From Streptomyces sp. SM10 (GTDB taxonomy: Bacteria; Actinomycetota; Actinomycetes; Streptomycetales; Streptomycetaceae), in NCBI RefSeq assembly GCF_002910915.1, contig NZ_NEUF01000030.1, forward strand, positions 31,547 through 95,546: 64,000 nucleotides of DNA, in the 5' to 3' direction. Below are positions 43,211-53,376 of this stretch, piece after piece. Numbering within the stretch: position 1 is the stretch's first letter; every line of letters starts with the position of its first letter. Position numbers and translations under genes: made by a program. Below the pieces are notes generated by a model. It saw only the letters and a program-made list of their open reading frames with translations. It made no database searches and was not told the DNA's origin.

Positions 43211-44005
43211 ATGTCAGTACGAACCTTCCGGGCGTCCGTCTTCACTCTCGCGATCGCCGCCGCGGCCGCACTCGGCGTCGCACAACCAGCATCCGCCGCC
43301 GGAGAGAACTACGTCGCTCTCGGTGACTCCTACTCCTCCGGCGTCGGCGCCGGGAGCTACACCTCCGAGAGCGGCGACTGCAAGCGCAGCACCAACGCCT
43401 ACCCGTACCTCTGGAGGAACGCGAACAGCCCGTCGTCCTTCAGTTTCGTCGCCTGCTCGGGCGCGACGACATCATCCGTCTCCAGCGGTCAGCTGGGGGC
43501 GCTCAGCTCGTCGACCACGCTCGTCAGCCTCACCGCCGGCGGCAACGACGTCGGGTTCGCGGACGTCATGCAGACCTGCGTCCTGCAGAGCGAGGCCACG
43601 TGTGTGAGCCGGGTGAACACGGCGGTCTCCCAGATGCAGAACACCCTGCCGGGCCGGCTCGACTCCCTCTACGCCGGCATCAGTTCGCGTGCTCCGCAGG
43701 CCCACGTGGTGGTTCTGGGGTATCCGCGCTTCTACAAGCTGTCGGGCACCTGCATCGTCGGGCTCACGGAGACCGAGCGCGGGGCGATCAACAACGCGTC
43801 GGACGTGCTGAACGGGGTGCTCGCCAAACGCGCCGCCGACGCGGGATTCACCTTCTCCGGCGTGGCGGACGAGTTCACGGGGCACGAGCTCTGCTCCGGT
43901 GACGCGTGGATCCACAGCGTGTCCATCCCGATCGACAACTCGTACCACCCGAAGGCCGTGGGGCAGTCGAGCGGCTACCTGCCCGCCTTCAGATCTGCGG
44001 CGTAA
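43211..44005 (+). CDS. Secreted SGNH/GDSL lipase
   Basis: A 264-residue secreted esterase. The signal peptide (about 1-29, with basic N-region and PASA-A cleavage site) precedes block I ALGDSYSSG (Ser40). The oxyanion asparagine is in TAGGNDVGF and the catalytic histidine is His246 in YHPKAVGQ. Six cysteines allow three disulfides, as in the S. coelicolor and S. rimosus lipases of known structure. ATG 43211 is family-typical. Confidence 0.93.
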   Translation: MSVRTFRASVFTLAIAAAAALGVAQPASAAGENYVALGDSYSSGVGAGSYTSESGDCKRSTNAYPYLWRNANSPSSFSFVACSGATTSSVSSGQLGALSSSTTLVSLTAGGNDVGFADVMQTCVLQSEATCVSRVNTAVSQMQNTLPGRLDSLYAGISSRAPQAHVVVLGYPRFYKLSGTCIVGLTETERGAINNASDVLNGVLAKRAADAGFTFSGVADEFTGHELCSGDAWIHSVSIPIDNSYHPKAVGQSSGYLPAFRSAA

Positions 44006-44178
44006 CGCGCGTAGAACCGCCCGCCCGGGCTCACGCGGCGGCGCCACCGACCCTGCCGGAGGCGTCGCCGCCGACGCCGGGCAGGCCCCGGAGGGGGCTT
44101 CGGTCCCCGGTCTCCGGTCTCCGGGCGGGACCCGCGGGGGTCTTCGGTCTCCGGGCAGGCCCCTGGCGAGCCGCGGGA

Positions 44179-44598
44179 TCAGTACCGCTCGACCAGATGC
44201 TCCCGGCCTGCCGGCGGCTCGTACGGCTCCGGCCAGAAGTCCGTCACCCCGGCGATCCTGCCGTCCTCGTCGAAGGTGAAGAAGTGGACGGCGTGCATCT
44301 CCTCCTCCCCTACGGTGACCACCGTCCGGGCGGCTGCCTGACGGCCCTCCCCGTCGGCCACGATCCGCTCGATCCGCACGCGCCAGTCCCCGGGGTACTC
44401 CCGGTTGAACCGGACGTAGCGCTCCCTGCCGAAGATGCGCTCACGGCTCTGCGGCAGGTCGTACACCAGGTCGTCGGCGAGGGTGGCGGCGAACGCGTCC
44501 CAGTCGCGGGCGTCCGCCGCGGCCCAGTACGCCTCCACCGCGGCACGCACCTCGGCCGCCTCGCACGTAACGCCGGCTCCGCCGGCCATCTCGGTCAT
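44179..44598 (-). CDS. SnoaL/NTF2-like protein
   Basis: A 139-residue soluble NTF2-like protein. VEAYWAAADARDWDAFAATLADDLVYDL and VRFNREYPGDWRVRIERIVADG are typical of the SnoaL_2 group; members include small isomerases, hydrolases and non-catalytic proteins. There is no signal or anchor. ATG 44598 or 44589 are both plausible starts. It is divergent from the S9 peptidase. No specific substrate can be read. Confidence 0.8.
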   Translation of the reverse strand: MTEMAGGAGVTCEAAEVRAAVEAYWAAADARDWDAFAATLADDLVYDLPQSRERIFGRERYVRFNREYPGDWRVRIERIVADGEGRQAAARTVVTVGEEEMHAVHFFTFDEDGRIAGVTDFWPEPYEPPAGREHLVERY

Positions 44599-44837
44599 GC
44601 TCCCGAGTGTGGCGCCCGCCACTGACAATCGGCCGGAATGCGGCGACGAGGGGGTCCTGACCGTCCCGGTGTGCCCGGTCGGGAACGTGCCGGTACATCC
44701 GGTCGGCCTCGTGCTCGCTCGGGGCGGCCCTCGGGTCGCGCGCGGCCTGCCGGAGAAGTCGCCCACAGACTGGGGAGCAGACGAACAGTTATCCACAGGC
44801 CGCCCGGCAGTGTGGCCACATCGGGTTGGATGGGGTC

Positions 44838-46706
44838 ATGAGCGACACACAGAACACCCCGTCCGTGCCGGAGCGGGAGCCGGAGCCGCCGCAGTGGGAG
44901 CAGCGCTTCCGCGCCGCGCGGGTGTCCCTGCCCGACTGGGCCGAGGACGCCCCCGACCGTGCGCTCTTCGTCTCCAACGCCACCGGCACGTACGAGCTGT
45001 ACGCCTGGGACCGCGCGACCGGGAAGCAGCGCCAGGTCACGGACCGGCCCAACGGGACGACCGACGGCGTGCTGACGCCGGACGGCCGGGCCGTCTGGTG
45101 GTTCGCCGACACCGACGGCGACGAGTTCGGTGTGTGGATGCGGCAGCCCTTCGACGGCGGTGCCGACGAGCCCGCCACGCCCGGCCTGGAAGCCTCCTAC
45201 CCGGCCGGGCTCGCGATCGGCCGCGACGGCACAGCGGTGGTCGGCCGCTCGACGGACGAGGAGGGCACGACCGTTCACCTGGTGCGCCCCGGGGCGGTGC
45301 CGGTCGAGATCTACCGGCACCGGGAGTCCGCCGGGGTGGGCGACCTCTCCCATGACGGGTCGCTGATCGCCCTGGAGCACACGGAGCACGGCGACGCGAT
45401 GCACTCCGCGCTGCGGGTGGTGCGCCCCGACGGTTCGACGGTCGCCGAGCTCGACGACACCGAGGGCGGCACGAAGGAGCTGGGCCTGTCGGTGCTGGGG
45501 TTCGCCCCGGTGGCCGGAGACACACGGCTGCTGGTCGGGCATCAGCGGCGCGGGCGGTGGGAGCCGATGATCTGGGACCCGGTGGCGGGTACGCAGACGG
45601 ACCTGCACGTCGACCTGCCCGGGGACGCCGGAGCCGAGTGGTATCCGGACGGATCCGCTCTGCTGATCGAGCACGACTTCGAGGCCCGCAGCGAGCTGTG
45701 GCGGTACGAGCCGGGTGCCGCGGAGCCGATTCGGGTGGAGACTCCGGCCGGGACGGTCTCGGGCGCCACGGCCCGTCCGGACGGCACCGTGGAGTATCTC
45801 TGGTCGTCGGCCGCGCAGCCGCCCGTCGTGCGGTCCACGACGGGTTCCGTCGTCCTCGACCCGCCGGGTGCCAAGGCACCGGCCTCGGTGCCGGTGCGGG
45901 ACGCCTGGGTGGAGGGTCCCGGAGGCCGTGTCCACGCCCTGGTGCAGACGCCGACCACCGGCGACGGCCCGTTCCCCACGGTCTTCGAGATACACGGCGG
46001 GCCCACCTGGCACGACAGCGACGCCTTCGCGTCGGGTCCGGCCGCGTGGGTGGACCACGGCTTCGCCGTCGTACGGGTCAACTACCGCGGGTCGACGGGG
46101 TACGGCCGCGCCTGGACGGACGCGCTCAAGCACCGGGTCGGGCTGATTGAGCTGGAGGACGTCGCGGCCGTCCGGGACTGGGCGGTGACGTCGGGGCTGG
46201 CGGACCCGGAGCGGCTGGTGCTGGCCGGCGGCTCGTGGGGCGGCTACCTCACCCTGCTCGGGCTCGGTACGCAGCCCGACGCCTGGGCCCTCGGGCTGGC
46301 GGCGGTCCCGGTCGCCGACTACGTCACCGCCTACCACGACGAGATGGAAGCGCTGAAGGCGATGGACCGCACGTTGCTCGGCGGGACTCCGGAGGAGGTT
46401 CCCGAGCGCTTCGAGGCCTCGTCCCCGCTGACCTACGTGGACGCCGTGCGCGCCCCGGTCTACATCTCCGCCGGCGTCAACGACCCCCGCTGCCCGATCC
46501 GTCAGGTGGAGAACTACGTGGACCGCCTCGCGGGCCGTGGCGCGGTCCACGAGGTGTACCGCTACGACGCGGGGCACGGCTCGCTCGTGGTGGAGGAGCG
46601 GATCAAACAGGTGCGGCTGGAGCTGGAGTTCACGCTGCGCCACCTCGGGCCGGCACGGGCCGGGAGCCCTGGGGAGGCCCGGGAGGAGCGGAGGCCGACG
46701 GCATAA
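44838..46706 (+). CDS. S9 family peptidase (prolyl oligopeptidase type)
   Basis: A 622-residue cytoplasmic peptidase. An N-terminal beta-propeller (about 60-360) precedes the alpha/beta-hydrolase domain with triad Ser466 (GGSWGGY), Asp549 (VNDPRCP) and His580 (GHGSLV). The acylaminoacyl-peptidase-like DPxRL-x-LAGGSWGG context fits oligopeptide or N-acylated peptide cleavage. ATG 44838 is preferred over ATG 44826. It is followed 12 bp later by the SURF1 gene in the same direction. Confidence 0.92.
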   Translation: MSDTQNTPSVPEREPEPPQWEQRFRAARVSLPDWAEDAPDRALFVSNATGTYELYAWDRATGKQRQVTDRPNGTTDGVLTPDGRAVWWFADTDGDEFGVWMRQPFDGGADEPATPGLEASYPAGLAIGRDGTAVVGRSTDEEGTTVHLVRPGAVPVEIYRHRESAGVGDLSHDGSLIALEHTEHGDAMHSALRVVRPDGSTVAELDDTEGGTKELGLSVLGFAPVAGDTRLLVGHQRRGRWEPMIWDPVAGTQTDLHVDLPGDAGAEWYPDGSALLIEHDFEARSELWRYEPGAAEPIRVETPAGTVSGATARPDGTVEYLWSSAAQPPVVRSTTGSVVLDPPGAKAPASVPVRDAWVEGPGGRVHALVQTPTTGDGPFPTVFEIHGGPTWHDSDAFASGPAAWVDHGFAVVRVNYRGSTGYGRAWTDALKHRVGLIELEDVAAVRDWAVTSGLADPERLVLAGGSWGGYLTLLGLGTQPDAWALGLAAVPVADYVTAYHDEMEALKAMDRTLLGGTPEEVPERFEASSPLTYVDAVRAPVYISAGVNDPRCPIRQVENYVDRLAGRGAVHEVYRYDAGHGSLVVEERIKQVRLELEFTLRHLGPARAGSPGEAREERRPTA

Positions 46707-46717
46707 GGTCCGGATAA

Positions 46718-47548
46718 ATGGCGCACCCCGCTCCGGGGGCCCGGAGCGGGGAACCGTACCGTGGAGGGGTGTATCGGTTCCTGCTGACCCCGCGGTGGTG
46801 GGGGATCAACCTCTTCGTCGTGCTGGCCATCCCCTTCTGCGTGTTCATGGGCACGTGGCAGCTCGGCCGTTTCGAGGACCGCGTGCAGACGCACGAGCAG
46901 GCCGAGGAGCGCCCCGACCCGGGCACCCGCTCCCCCGAGCCGCTCGAGGAACTGCTGCCCGTGAGCACGGAGACCTCCGGCCGCCCCGCCGTGGCTACGG
47001 GGACGTACGCCGATCAGTTCCTGGTGCCCGGCCGGACGCTGGACGACCGTGACGGCTTCTACGTGCTGGATCTGCTGCGCACCGACAGCGGCAAGGCGCT
47101 GCCCGTCGTACGCGGCTGGCTGGCGGGCACGCCGGGCAGGGCCGAGGTACCCGCGGCGCCGGCGGGCGAGGTCACCGTGACCGGTGACCTCCAGGCTTCC
47201 GAGAACAGCGGGACGAACGGCGTCGACACCGACGGCGGGCTTCCCGAGGGCCAGCTCGGCATGATCAGTGCGGCGTCCCTGGTCAACCTCGTCCCGTACG
47301 ACGTCTACGACGCCTGGGTGACCCTGCCCTCTGCGGGGTCGGGCGCCGGCACGGACGGGCTCGAGCCCGTGCCCGCGGAGGCGGCGCAGGGCAGCGGGCT
47401 CGATCTGAAGGCCTTCCAGAACCTCGGCTACACCGGCGAGTGGTTCGTCTTCGGCGGCTTCGTGCTCTTCATGTGGTTCCGGCTGGTGCGCCGCGAGGCC
47501 GAGGCCGCGCGCGATGTACGCCTGGGGCTCGCGGCCGACGCCGACTGA
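46718..47548 (+). CDS. SURF1 family protein
   Basis: A 276-residue membrane protein with one N-terminal and one C-terminal helix (about 30-50 and 243-260) and an extracytoplasmic domain. The N-terminal motif PRWWGINLFVVLAIPFCVFMGTWQLGRF and the PVVRGWLAG core identify SURF1, an assembly factor of haem-copper cytochrome oxidase. Homologues often start at the V-Y-R-F-L-L position (GTG 46769), but that GTG has its ribosome site too close, so ATG 46718 after AAGG is kept. The 100-residue acidic loop is longer than in mitochondrial SURF1. Confidence 0.88.
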   Translation: MAHPAPGARSGEPYRGGVYRFLLTPRWWGINLFVVLAIPFCVFMGTWQLGRFEDRVQTHEQAEERPDPGTRSPEPLEELLPVSTETSGRPAVATGTYADQFLVPGRTLDDRDGFYVLDLLRTDSGKALPVVRGWLAGTPGRAEVPAAPAGEVTVTGDLQASENSGTNGVDTDGGLPEGQLGMISAASLVNLVPYDVYDAWVTLPSAGSGAGTDGLEPVPAEAAQGSGLDLKAFQNLGYTGEWFVFGGFVLFMWFRLVRREAEAARDVRLGLAADAD

Positions 47549-47590
47549 CGCGGGCGGCACCCGCCCCGGAGACGACGCGGGCACAACCAG

Positions 47591-47650
47591 CGCGGGCACG
47601 ACGACCGCGGGCACACTCGGCGCGGGCACGACGACCGCGGGCACACTCGG
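47591..47650 (+). repeat. 30-bp tandem duplication downstream of SURF1
   Basis: Two exact 30-bp copies (47591-47620, 47621-47650) are flanked by partial copies on both sides. The unit contains repeated GCGGGCAC. The neighbouring 15-bp hairpin GGAACC-ATA-GGTTCC (47663-47677) is too short to be a strong terminator. Confidence 0.85.
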
Positions 47651-47836
47651 CGCGGGCCCGCCGGAACCATAGGTTCCTGTCGGTCCCCGCCCGTATCCGT
47701 ACCTGGGTCCACACCGGCACCCGCCCCCGGGCCGACGCCCGCGTTCCGAGCCCTCGTGCCCCGCGCGAGGGCGGGGCGCACCCGGCCGTCGCACGCAGGC
47801 GGGGGCCGGCTGCGAGGGCCGGGAGGCCTGCGCGGC

Positions 47837-49117
47837 CTACGAGGCGTCGAGTACGCCCGTGCGGTAGATCGTGCCGGCGCAGGCGTTGCCGATGGTGGTC
47901 TCCGCGGTCGGGGCCCCCATCTCCGGGGTGTGCGTGACCGCGATGCTGCCGTCCGCCGGGCCCTCGTCCGCGCTGCCCAGCTGCGCCACGGTGTTCGTCG
48001 TGTCCGCTGCGGTCCCGGTGCCTTCGCCGACACCACCGCCACCGTCGCCGTCCGTGGGCGTGGGGCTGGGCGAACCGCCGGTGGTCGGACAGGTGTCCGA
48101 GGGCACCCACGCGAAGCGCACCTCGTACGCCATCGCCGGCTTCAGGAGCACCGTCCCCGGCTCCGTCGAGGGATCGGGCAGCCCGGCCGCGGGATCGCCG
48201 GCGGTGTGCTGCACCACCGTGATCTTCATCGGGTCGGCGGCACCCGCCGCCTGGAAGCCGACCGTGCCGTTGCTGGTCACCGAGCAGGCGTCCCCGGACG
48301 CGTTGGCGATCCTGAAGGTTCCGTACACCGTGCCGTCCGCACCGGCCGCGCCCGAGTCGGCGGAAGCCACCTTGAGCTGGCCGGGGTCGCAGGACGCGGT
48401 GGCTGCCGCCACGGAGCCCTCCGGGTCGCCCAGGCCGTCGGTCCCGCTGCCGTCGGCACCCGGCTCCGAGCCCTGTGACGGGGACGCGGAGTTGCCGCTC
48501 TCCCCCTGGGCGCCCTCGCTCCGGCGTTCCTCGGGGCCCGCCGTCTTCCCGCCGTCCGCTTCGGCACCCGCGTCGTCGCCGCTGCCGCCCTGCGCCTGCT
48601 GGCCGTGACCGGCTATGGCCGGGTTGGCGGTGGCCGAACCCTCCGAATTGGCCACATGGACGAAGGCGGGAACCGCGGCGCCGATCAGCAGCACCGCCGC
48701 CGCGGCCCCCACGACGCCCTGACGCCGACGGGCGCGCCGGGCAGGCACCGCGCGGTGCAGATGGTCGAGGGTGCCGTCGGAGGGCTCGAGACCCTGGACA
48801 GCGCCCTGCAGCATCCGGCGCAGCGCGATCTCGTCCATGACGTCGTCGCCACCGGTGCCCCTGCCGGAGTCACCCGTGCCCCTCCCGGAGCCGCCGGGAA
48901 CACCACCGCCGGAGGCGCCACCGCCCCGGCCGCCGAAGAGCTCGGTCAGCGTGCCACCGGTCCCGCCGAAGGAACCGCCCGCGCCGTCGAGTCCGCTCCG
49001 GTCCTGCCTCCCTGCACCGTCCTGCTCCGGATCGGTGTTCGGGGTGTTCTCCGGCCCGTGGTTCACAATTCCGTTTCCAGTCCGGTCATCGTCGTGCCTG
49101 TGCTCGGGCCTGCTCAT
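47837..49117 (-). CDS. Membrane protein with disordered linker, coupled to a SigE-family sigma factor
   Basis: A 426-residue protein. The cytoplasmic N-terminal 150 residues include a Gly-rich stretch and a helical segment (EIALRRMLQGAVQGLEPSDGTLDHLHRAV), followed by one membrane helix (GVVGAAAAVLLIGAAVPAFV). An extracytoplasmic Ser/Gly-rich linker and a DUF4232-like beta domain with conserved Cys and ASGDAC lie beyond. The arrangement suits a regulator of the upstream sigma factor, whose stop it overlaps by ATGA, but no zinc anti-sigma (ZAS) motif is present. Function is inferred from context only. Confidence 0.7.
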   Translation of the reverse strand: MSRPEHRHDDDRTGNGIVNHGPENTPNTDPEQDGAGRQDRSGLDGAGGSFGGTGGTLTELFGGRGGGASGGGVPGGSGRGTGDSGRGTGGDDVMDEIALRRMLQGAVQGLEPSDGTLDHLHRAVPARRARRRQGVVGAAAAVLLIGAAVPAFVHVANSEGSATANPAIAGHGQQAQGGSGDDAGAEADGGKTAGPEERRSEGAQGESGNSASPSQGSEPGADGSGTDGLGDPEGSVAAATASCDPGQLKVASADSGAAGADGTVYGTFRIANASGDACSVTSNGTVGFQAAGAADPMKITVVQHTAGDPAAGLPDPSTEPGTVLLKPAMAYEVRFAWVPSDTCPTTGGSPSPTPTDGDGGGGVGEGTGTAADTTNTVAQLGSADEGPADGSIAVTHTPEMGAPTAETTIGNACAGTIYRTGVLDAS

Positions 49118-49776
49118 GCCTGCGCCTCCATCACCACGCGCAGTGCCGCAATGCCCCGGGAGCCGTACGCCTTCACCGAGCCGAGCGATATCCCCAGCGT
49201 CTCCGCGACCTGGGCCTCCGTCATGTCCGAGAAGTAGCGCAGCACCAGCACTTCGCGCTGGCGGCGCTGCAGCCCCTTCATCGCCTTGATCAGCGCGTCC
49301 CGCTCCAGCTGGTCGTACGCGCCCTCCTCCGCGCTCGCCATGTCGGGCATCGGCTTCGAGAGGAGCTTCAGCCCGAGGATGCGCCGTCGCAGCGCCGAGC
49401 GGGACAGGTTGACCACGGTCTGACGGAGGTACGCGAGCGTCTTCTCCGGATCGCGCACCCGGTTCCGCGCCGAGTGCACCCTGATGAACGCCTCCTGCAC
49501 CACGTCCTCGCAGGACGCGGTGTCGTCCAGAAGGAGCGCGGCGAGACCCAGCAGCGACCGGTAGTGAGCGCGGTACGTCTCGGTGAGATGGTCGACCGTC
49601 GTTCCCGCCGCCACCGTCCCCTCAGCGCCCTCGCGCTGCGACGGCAGCCGGGTGGATCGCGCAGCGGGCATGGGCGCGATCACCGGCATACCGCCGGGTG
49701 CGCGGGGCCTCCGGAGCGGACGCACCGAAGCGCCTCGCAACGGGCCCACCACTGTGATGTCGAGAACCTCTGCCAC
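49114..49776 (-). CDS. SigE-family ECF-type sigma factor
   Basis: A 220-residue sigma-70 group 4-like factor. Region 2 is YRAHYRSLLGLAALLLDD...CEDVVQEAFIRVHSA, and region 4 is LQRRQREVLVLRYFSDMTEAQVAETLGISLGSVKAYGSRGIAALR. An N-terminal Pro-rich extension of about 50 residues is unusual for ECF factors. GTG 49776 is the given start, though internal starts near MPVIAPMP are possible. It heads an operon with the membrane protein at 47837. Confidence 0.88.
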   Translation of the reverse strand: MAEVLDITVVGPLRGASVRPLRRPRAPGGMPVIAPMPAARSTRLPSQREGAEGTVAAGTTVDHLTETYRAHYRSLLGLAALLLDDTASCEDVVQEAFIRVHSARNRVRDPEKTLAYLRQTVVNLSRSALRRRILGLKLLSKPMPDMASAEEGAYDQLERDALIKAMKGLQRRQREVLVLRYFSDMTEAQVAETLGISLGSVKAYGSRGIAALRVVMEAQA

Positions 49777-50048
49777 GCCAGTTGGACACGCTTCCCCCCG
49801 TCAGGGTTGTACGCGTACGGCACCGCGTTCGATGCTGTGCGACATACCCTCATTCGTACCTGCTCTTCCCCAAATGCCCTGAAAACACATCCAGCCACGC
49901 AAGAAGTGACGACGTAGACGCGTCGCACCCGCTCAGCGGTTGCGGAGGGCCAGGAGATCATCGTCGGACATGACAACGCCCCAGCTCAAGAGGTTCAGAC
50001 CAGCAAGTTACCCACAGGGCGCACACAGATCCTACAAAACAGGTTCGA

Positions 50049-51113
50049 TCAGGAGCGAGGAAATTCTCCGGCCACCGACTCGGCGATCTGGGCCACGTTG
50101 AGGGCCGCACCCTTCCGGAGGTTGTCGCCGCAGACGAACATGTCGACGGCGTGCGGATCGTCCATCGACTGCCTCACCCGGCCCACCCAGGTCGGATCGG
50201 TGCCCACGACGTCGGACGGGGTGGGGAAGTCACCGGCGCCCGGACTGTCGAAGAGCACCACCCCGGGCGCGGTCGCGAGGACCTCGTGGGCCCGGTCCAC
50301 GGCGACCTCGTTCTCGAAGCGCGCGTGCACGGACATGGAGTGCGTCGCCACGACGGGGACGTACACACAGGTCGCCGTCACCTTCAGGCCCGGCAGTCCG
50401 AGGACCTTCCGGCACTCCGCGCGGATCGCCATTTCCTCGGAGGACCATCCGCCCCCGGCATCGGTCCCGGCCCACGGCACCACGTTCAGGGCGACCGGGG
50501 CGGCGAAGGGGCTCTTCTCCCCGTCGCCCAGGGCCCGCCGGACGTCCCCGGGGCGGGTACCGAGCTCCGTCCCCGCCACCAGGGCCAGCTGCTCCCGGAG
50601 CGCGGCGACACCGTCGCGGCCCGCACCGCTCACGGCCTGGTAGGACGAGACGATCAGCTCCCGCAGGCCGAACTCGGCGTGCAGCGCACCGACCGCGACG
50701 ATGAGCGAGAGCGTCGAGCAGTTCGGCGACGCGACGATGCCGCGGGGCCTCAGCCGCGCGGCATGGGGGTTGATCTCAGGGACGACCAGGGGCACGTCGT
50801 CGTCCGTCCGGAAGGCGGCCGAGCCGTCCACGACCACGGCGCCCCGGGCGGCGGCCACCGGCGCCCACTGCGCGGACACCTCGTCCGGCACCAGGAACAG
50901 GGCGACGTCCACCCCGTCGAACACGTCCTCGGCGATCGCGAGGACCTCGGTCTCCTCGCCGCGGACGACCAGCTTGCTGCCGGCCGCACGCGGCGAGGCG
51001 ACCAGTCTGACCTCGCCCCAGACGTCCGCGTGCTGCGAAAGGATCTGGAGCATGACGCCGCCGATCACCCCGGTCGCGCCGACGACCGCGAGTGAAGGGC
51101 GGCGTCCGGTCAT
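50049..51113 (-). CDS. asd: Aspartate-semialdehyde dehydrogenase
   Basis: Second enzyme of the aspartate pathway (354 residues), reducing aspartyl phosphate to the semialdehyde for lysine, threonine and methionine. The NADP fold is [13 protein letters not shown], the catalytic thiol is Cys132 in SPNCSTL, and [11 protein letters not shown] with [11 protein letters not shown] form the rest of the site. Its start overlaps the lysC stop by ATGA, giving a typical lysC-asd operon. Confidence 0.95.
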   Translation of the reverse strand: MTGRRPSLAVVGATGVIGGVMLQILSQHADVWGEVRLVASPRAAGSKLVVRGEETEVLAIAEDVFDGVDVALFLVPDEVSAQWAPVAAARGAVVVDGSAAFRTDDDVPLVVPEINPHAARLRPRGIVASPNCSTLSLIVAVGALHAEFGLRELIVSSYQAVSGAGRDGVAALREQLALVAGTELGTRPGDVRRALGDGEKSPFAAPVALNVVPWAGTDAGGGWSSEEMAIRAECRKVLGLPGLKVTATCVYVPVVATHSMSVHARFENEVAVDRAHEVLATAPGVVLFDSPGAGDFPTPSDVVGTDPTWVGRVRQSMDDPHAVDMFVCGDNLRKGAALNVAQIAESVAGEFPRS

Positions 51114-51631
51114 CGGCCGGTGCCTCCGTAGACGACGGCCTCGTCGGCGTCGCTGTCGAGACCGAAGGCGGTGTGCACGGCGCGCACGGCCTCGTTGACG
51201 TCGTCGGCGCGGGTGACGACCGAGATGCGGATCTCCGACGTGGAGATCAGCTCGATGTTCACGCCGACGTCGGACAGCGCCTCGAAGAAGCCCGCCGTGA
51301 CACCGGGGTTGGTCTTCATGCCCGCGCCGACGAGAGAGATCTTCGCGATCTGGTCGTCGTAGCGCAGGGAGTCGAACCCTATGCCGGCGCGGGCGCGCTC
51401 CAGGGCGTCGATGGCCTTGCGGCCCTCCGTCTTGGGCAGCGTGAACGTGATGTCCGTCAGGCCGGTCGACGCGGCGGAGACGTTCTGCACCACCATGTCC
51501 ATGTTGATCTCGGCGTCCGCGACGGCGCGGAAGATCGCCGCGGCCTCGCCCGGCTTGTCGGGAACGCCGACGACCGTGACCTTGGCTTCGGAGACGTCGT
51601 GGGCGACTCCGGAGATGATGGCGTGCTCCAC
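51110..51631 (-). CDS. lysC: Aspartokinase beta chain from an internal in-frame start (predicted)
   Basis: GTG 51631 lies seven bases after AAGGGGA, a better ribosome site than that of most genes here. It would yield 173 residues beginning at VEHAIISGV, the ACT-domain half. This is the exact region where corynebacterial lysC beta starts (remembered as MEEAVLTGV). The product would form the alpha2-beta2 enzyme. Experimental proof is absent. Confidence 0.65.
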   Translation of the reverse strand: MEHAIISGVAHDVSEAKVTVVGVPDKPGEAAAIFRAVADAEINMDMVVQNVSAASTGLTDITFTLPKTEGRKAIDALERARAGIGFDSLRYDDQIAKISLVGAGMKTNPGVTAGFFEALSDVGVNIELISTSEIRISVVTRADDVNEAVRAVHTAFGLDSDADEAVVYGGTGR

Positions 51632-52381
51632 CTGCTGGTCCCCTTGCGGCTCGTTGCTGACCCAGGTGCCGCGCAGTCCGGAGAAGGACGAGCGGACGTG
51701 GATCGGGATGTTGTAACGGCGTGCGTACTCCACGCAGCGGTGCAGCAGCACCTTGGAGCCGGACGCCGCCAGCTCCAGCATGTCCTCGAAGGAGATCCAG
51801 TCGATCTTCCGTGCCTTCTTCACGACCCGGGGGTCGGCGGTGAAGACACCGTCCACATCGGTGTAGATCTCACAGACCTCCGCGTCCAGGGCGGCGGCCA
51901 GCGCGACAGCGGTCGTGTCCGACCCACCGCGACCGAGGGTCGTGATGTTCTTGCCCTCCTGGCTCACGCCCTGGAACCCGGCGACGATGGCGATGTTGCC
52001 CTCGTCGATCGAGGTCCGGATGCGGCCGGGCGTGACATCGATGATGCGCGCTTTGTTGTGGACCGAGTCGGTGATGACACCGGCCTGGCTGCCCGTGAAC
52101 GACTGGGCCTCGTGGCCCAGGTTTTTGATCGCCATGGCCAGCAGGGCCATGGAGATCCGCTCTCCGGCGGTCAGCAGCATGTCGAACTCTCGCCCGGCAG
52201 GCATCGGGGATACCTGCTCGGCGAGATCGATCAACTCGTCCGTCGTGTCGCCCATCGCTGACACCACGACAACCACCTGGTTGCCGTTCTTCTTGGCGTC
52301 CACGACTCGCTTGGCGACACGCTTGATGCCTTCGGCATCGGCTACGGAGGAGCCTCCGTACTTCTGCACGACAAGGCCCAC
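51110..52381 (-). CDS. lysC: Aspartokinase (alpha chain)
   Basis: The 423-residue kinase phosphorylates aspartate, the first step of the lysine/threonine pathway. [13 protein letters not shown] and [16 protein letters not shown] are the kinase motifs; two ACT domains from about residue 265 mediate feedback inhibition. In Corynebacterium the same reading frame also makes a beta chain from an internal start, and a good internal start is visible here (see 51110-51631). Confidence 0.95.
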   Translation of the reverse strand: MGLVVQKYGGSSVADAEGIKRVAKRVVDAKKNGNQVVVVVSAMGDTTDELIDLAEQVSPMPAGREFDMLLTAGERISMALLAMAIKNLGHEAQSFTGSQAGVITDSVHNKARIIDVTPGRIRTSIDEGNIAIVAGFQGVSQEGKNITTLGRGGSDTTAVALAAALDAEVCEIYTDVDGVFTADPRVVKKARKIDWISFEDMLELAASGSKVLLHRCVEYARRYNIPIHVRSSFSGLRGTWVSNEPQGDQQVEHAIISGVAHDVSEAKVTVVGVPDKPGEAAAIFRAVADAEINMDMVVQNVSAASTGLTDITFTLPKTEGRKAIDALERARAGIGFDSLRYDDQIAKISLVGAGMKTNPGVTAGFFEALSDVGVNIELISTSEIRISVVTRADDVNEAVRAVHTAFGLDSDADEAVVYGGTGR

Positions 52382-52633
52382 GTGCGCTCCTCGCTCAATA
52401 ATGGTGCGGTCGGCTCAGTTTAACGAGCAGTCCGGAATCGACCCGTCGGTACCGGATGGTGAGATGTCCCGCCCACCACCTGGGACGGCGTGTCGCCCCG
52501 AACTGCTCGTACCGGGCTGCTGCCCGCTTCCCCCCGTTGCACGCCTGTTTGTGTCCCAGACCACAGCAGACAAGAGCGGTCGCAGCGGCCCCGGGCGCCA
52601 CACCGGACGCCGCGCAGGCCCGTAGGCCGGGGT

Positions 52634-53293
52634 CTAGAGGACCGGCCGCAGGCCCAGCGGCCCGGCGATCTCCTCGGCCATCACGCGCCCCGCCTCCTCC
52701 GCCAGGTCCCCGTCGCCCGGGTCCTGGTCGGTGTCCAGGCCGTCGAGCTCCTGGAGCGGCTGGTTCAGCCGGATGTGGGCGATCAGCGACTGGAGGGCGC
52801 GCAGGGCGGCCGAGGCGGTGGAGCCCCAGTTGGAGAAGTACGAGAACTGCCACCACCACATGGCCTCCGCCGTGCGGTCCGCCTCGTAGTGCGCGAGACC
52901 GTGGCCGAGGTCCGTGACCAGGTCGGCCAGGTCGTCGGAGATGCGGTGCGGCACAGGGGGCTTGCGAGGCTCGTACGGGTCGAAGACCTCGGAGTAGACG
53001 TCGATGGGCTCCAGGAGCTCGGCGAAGCGCTCGCGCAGCCCGTCGGCGTCCGGCTCGGGCCCCAGGTCCGGCTCGTAGCGCTCGTCCGGGAGGATGTCCT
53101 CGTACGCTCCGAGCCGGCCACCGGCCAGAAGGAGCTGGGAGACCTGGAGGAGCAGGACCGGGACGGCCTCCTCGGGCTCCTCGGCCTTGGACACCTCGCC
53201 GACCGCGACGATGAACGTCTTGATCTGGTCCGCGATCTGGACGGCGAAGTCGTCCGGGTCCTGCGTGACGGAGTTCAGCGTGGCGTCAGACAT
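52634..53293 (-). CDS. DUF5063 domain protein
   Basis: A 219-residue acidic soluble protein starting MSDATLNSVTQDPDDFAVQIADQ. Conserved segments include VYSEVFDPYEPR and WWWQFSYFSNWGSTASAALRAL. The family is widespread in Streptomyces between lysC and recR, but has no known activity. A GGGAGG site supports ATG 53293. Confidence 0.85.
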   Translation of the reverse strand: MSDATLNSVTQDPDDFAVQIADQIKTFIVAVGEVSKAEEPEEAVPVLLLQVSQLLLAGGRLGAYEDILPDERYEPDLGPEPDADGLRERFAELLEPIDVYSEVFDPYEPRKPPVPHRISDDLADLVTDLGHGLAHYEADRTAEAMWWWQFSYFSNWGSTASAALRALQSLIAHIRLNQPLQELDGLDTDQDPGDGDLAEEAGRVMAEEIAGPLGLRPVL

Positions 53294-53376
53294 CGAGGGG
53301 ACCTCCCGTGGGCACGGTCGCGAACGGTGGGTAGAACATAGCGCCGCCGGACGTAAGGCCGCCGTCAGATGCCGGA

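Noticed and set aside
44595..46643. 682-codon antisense frame opposite the S9 peptidase
   Set aside because: Shadow frame; the plus-strand gene has a full catalytic triad.
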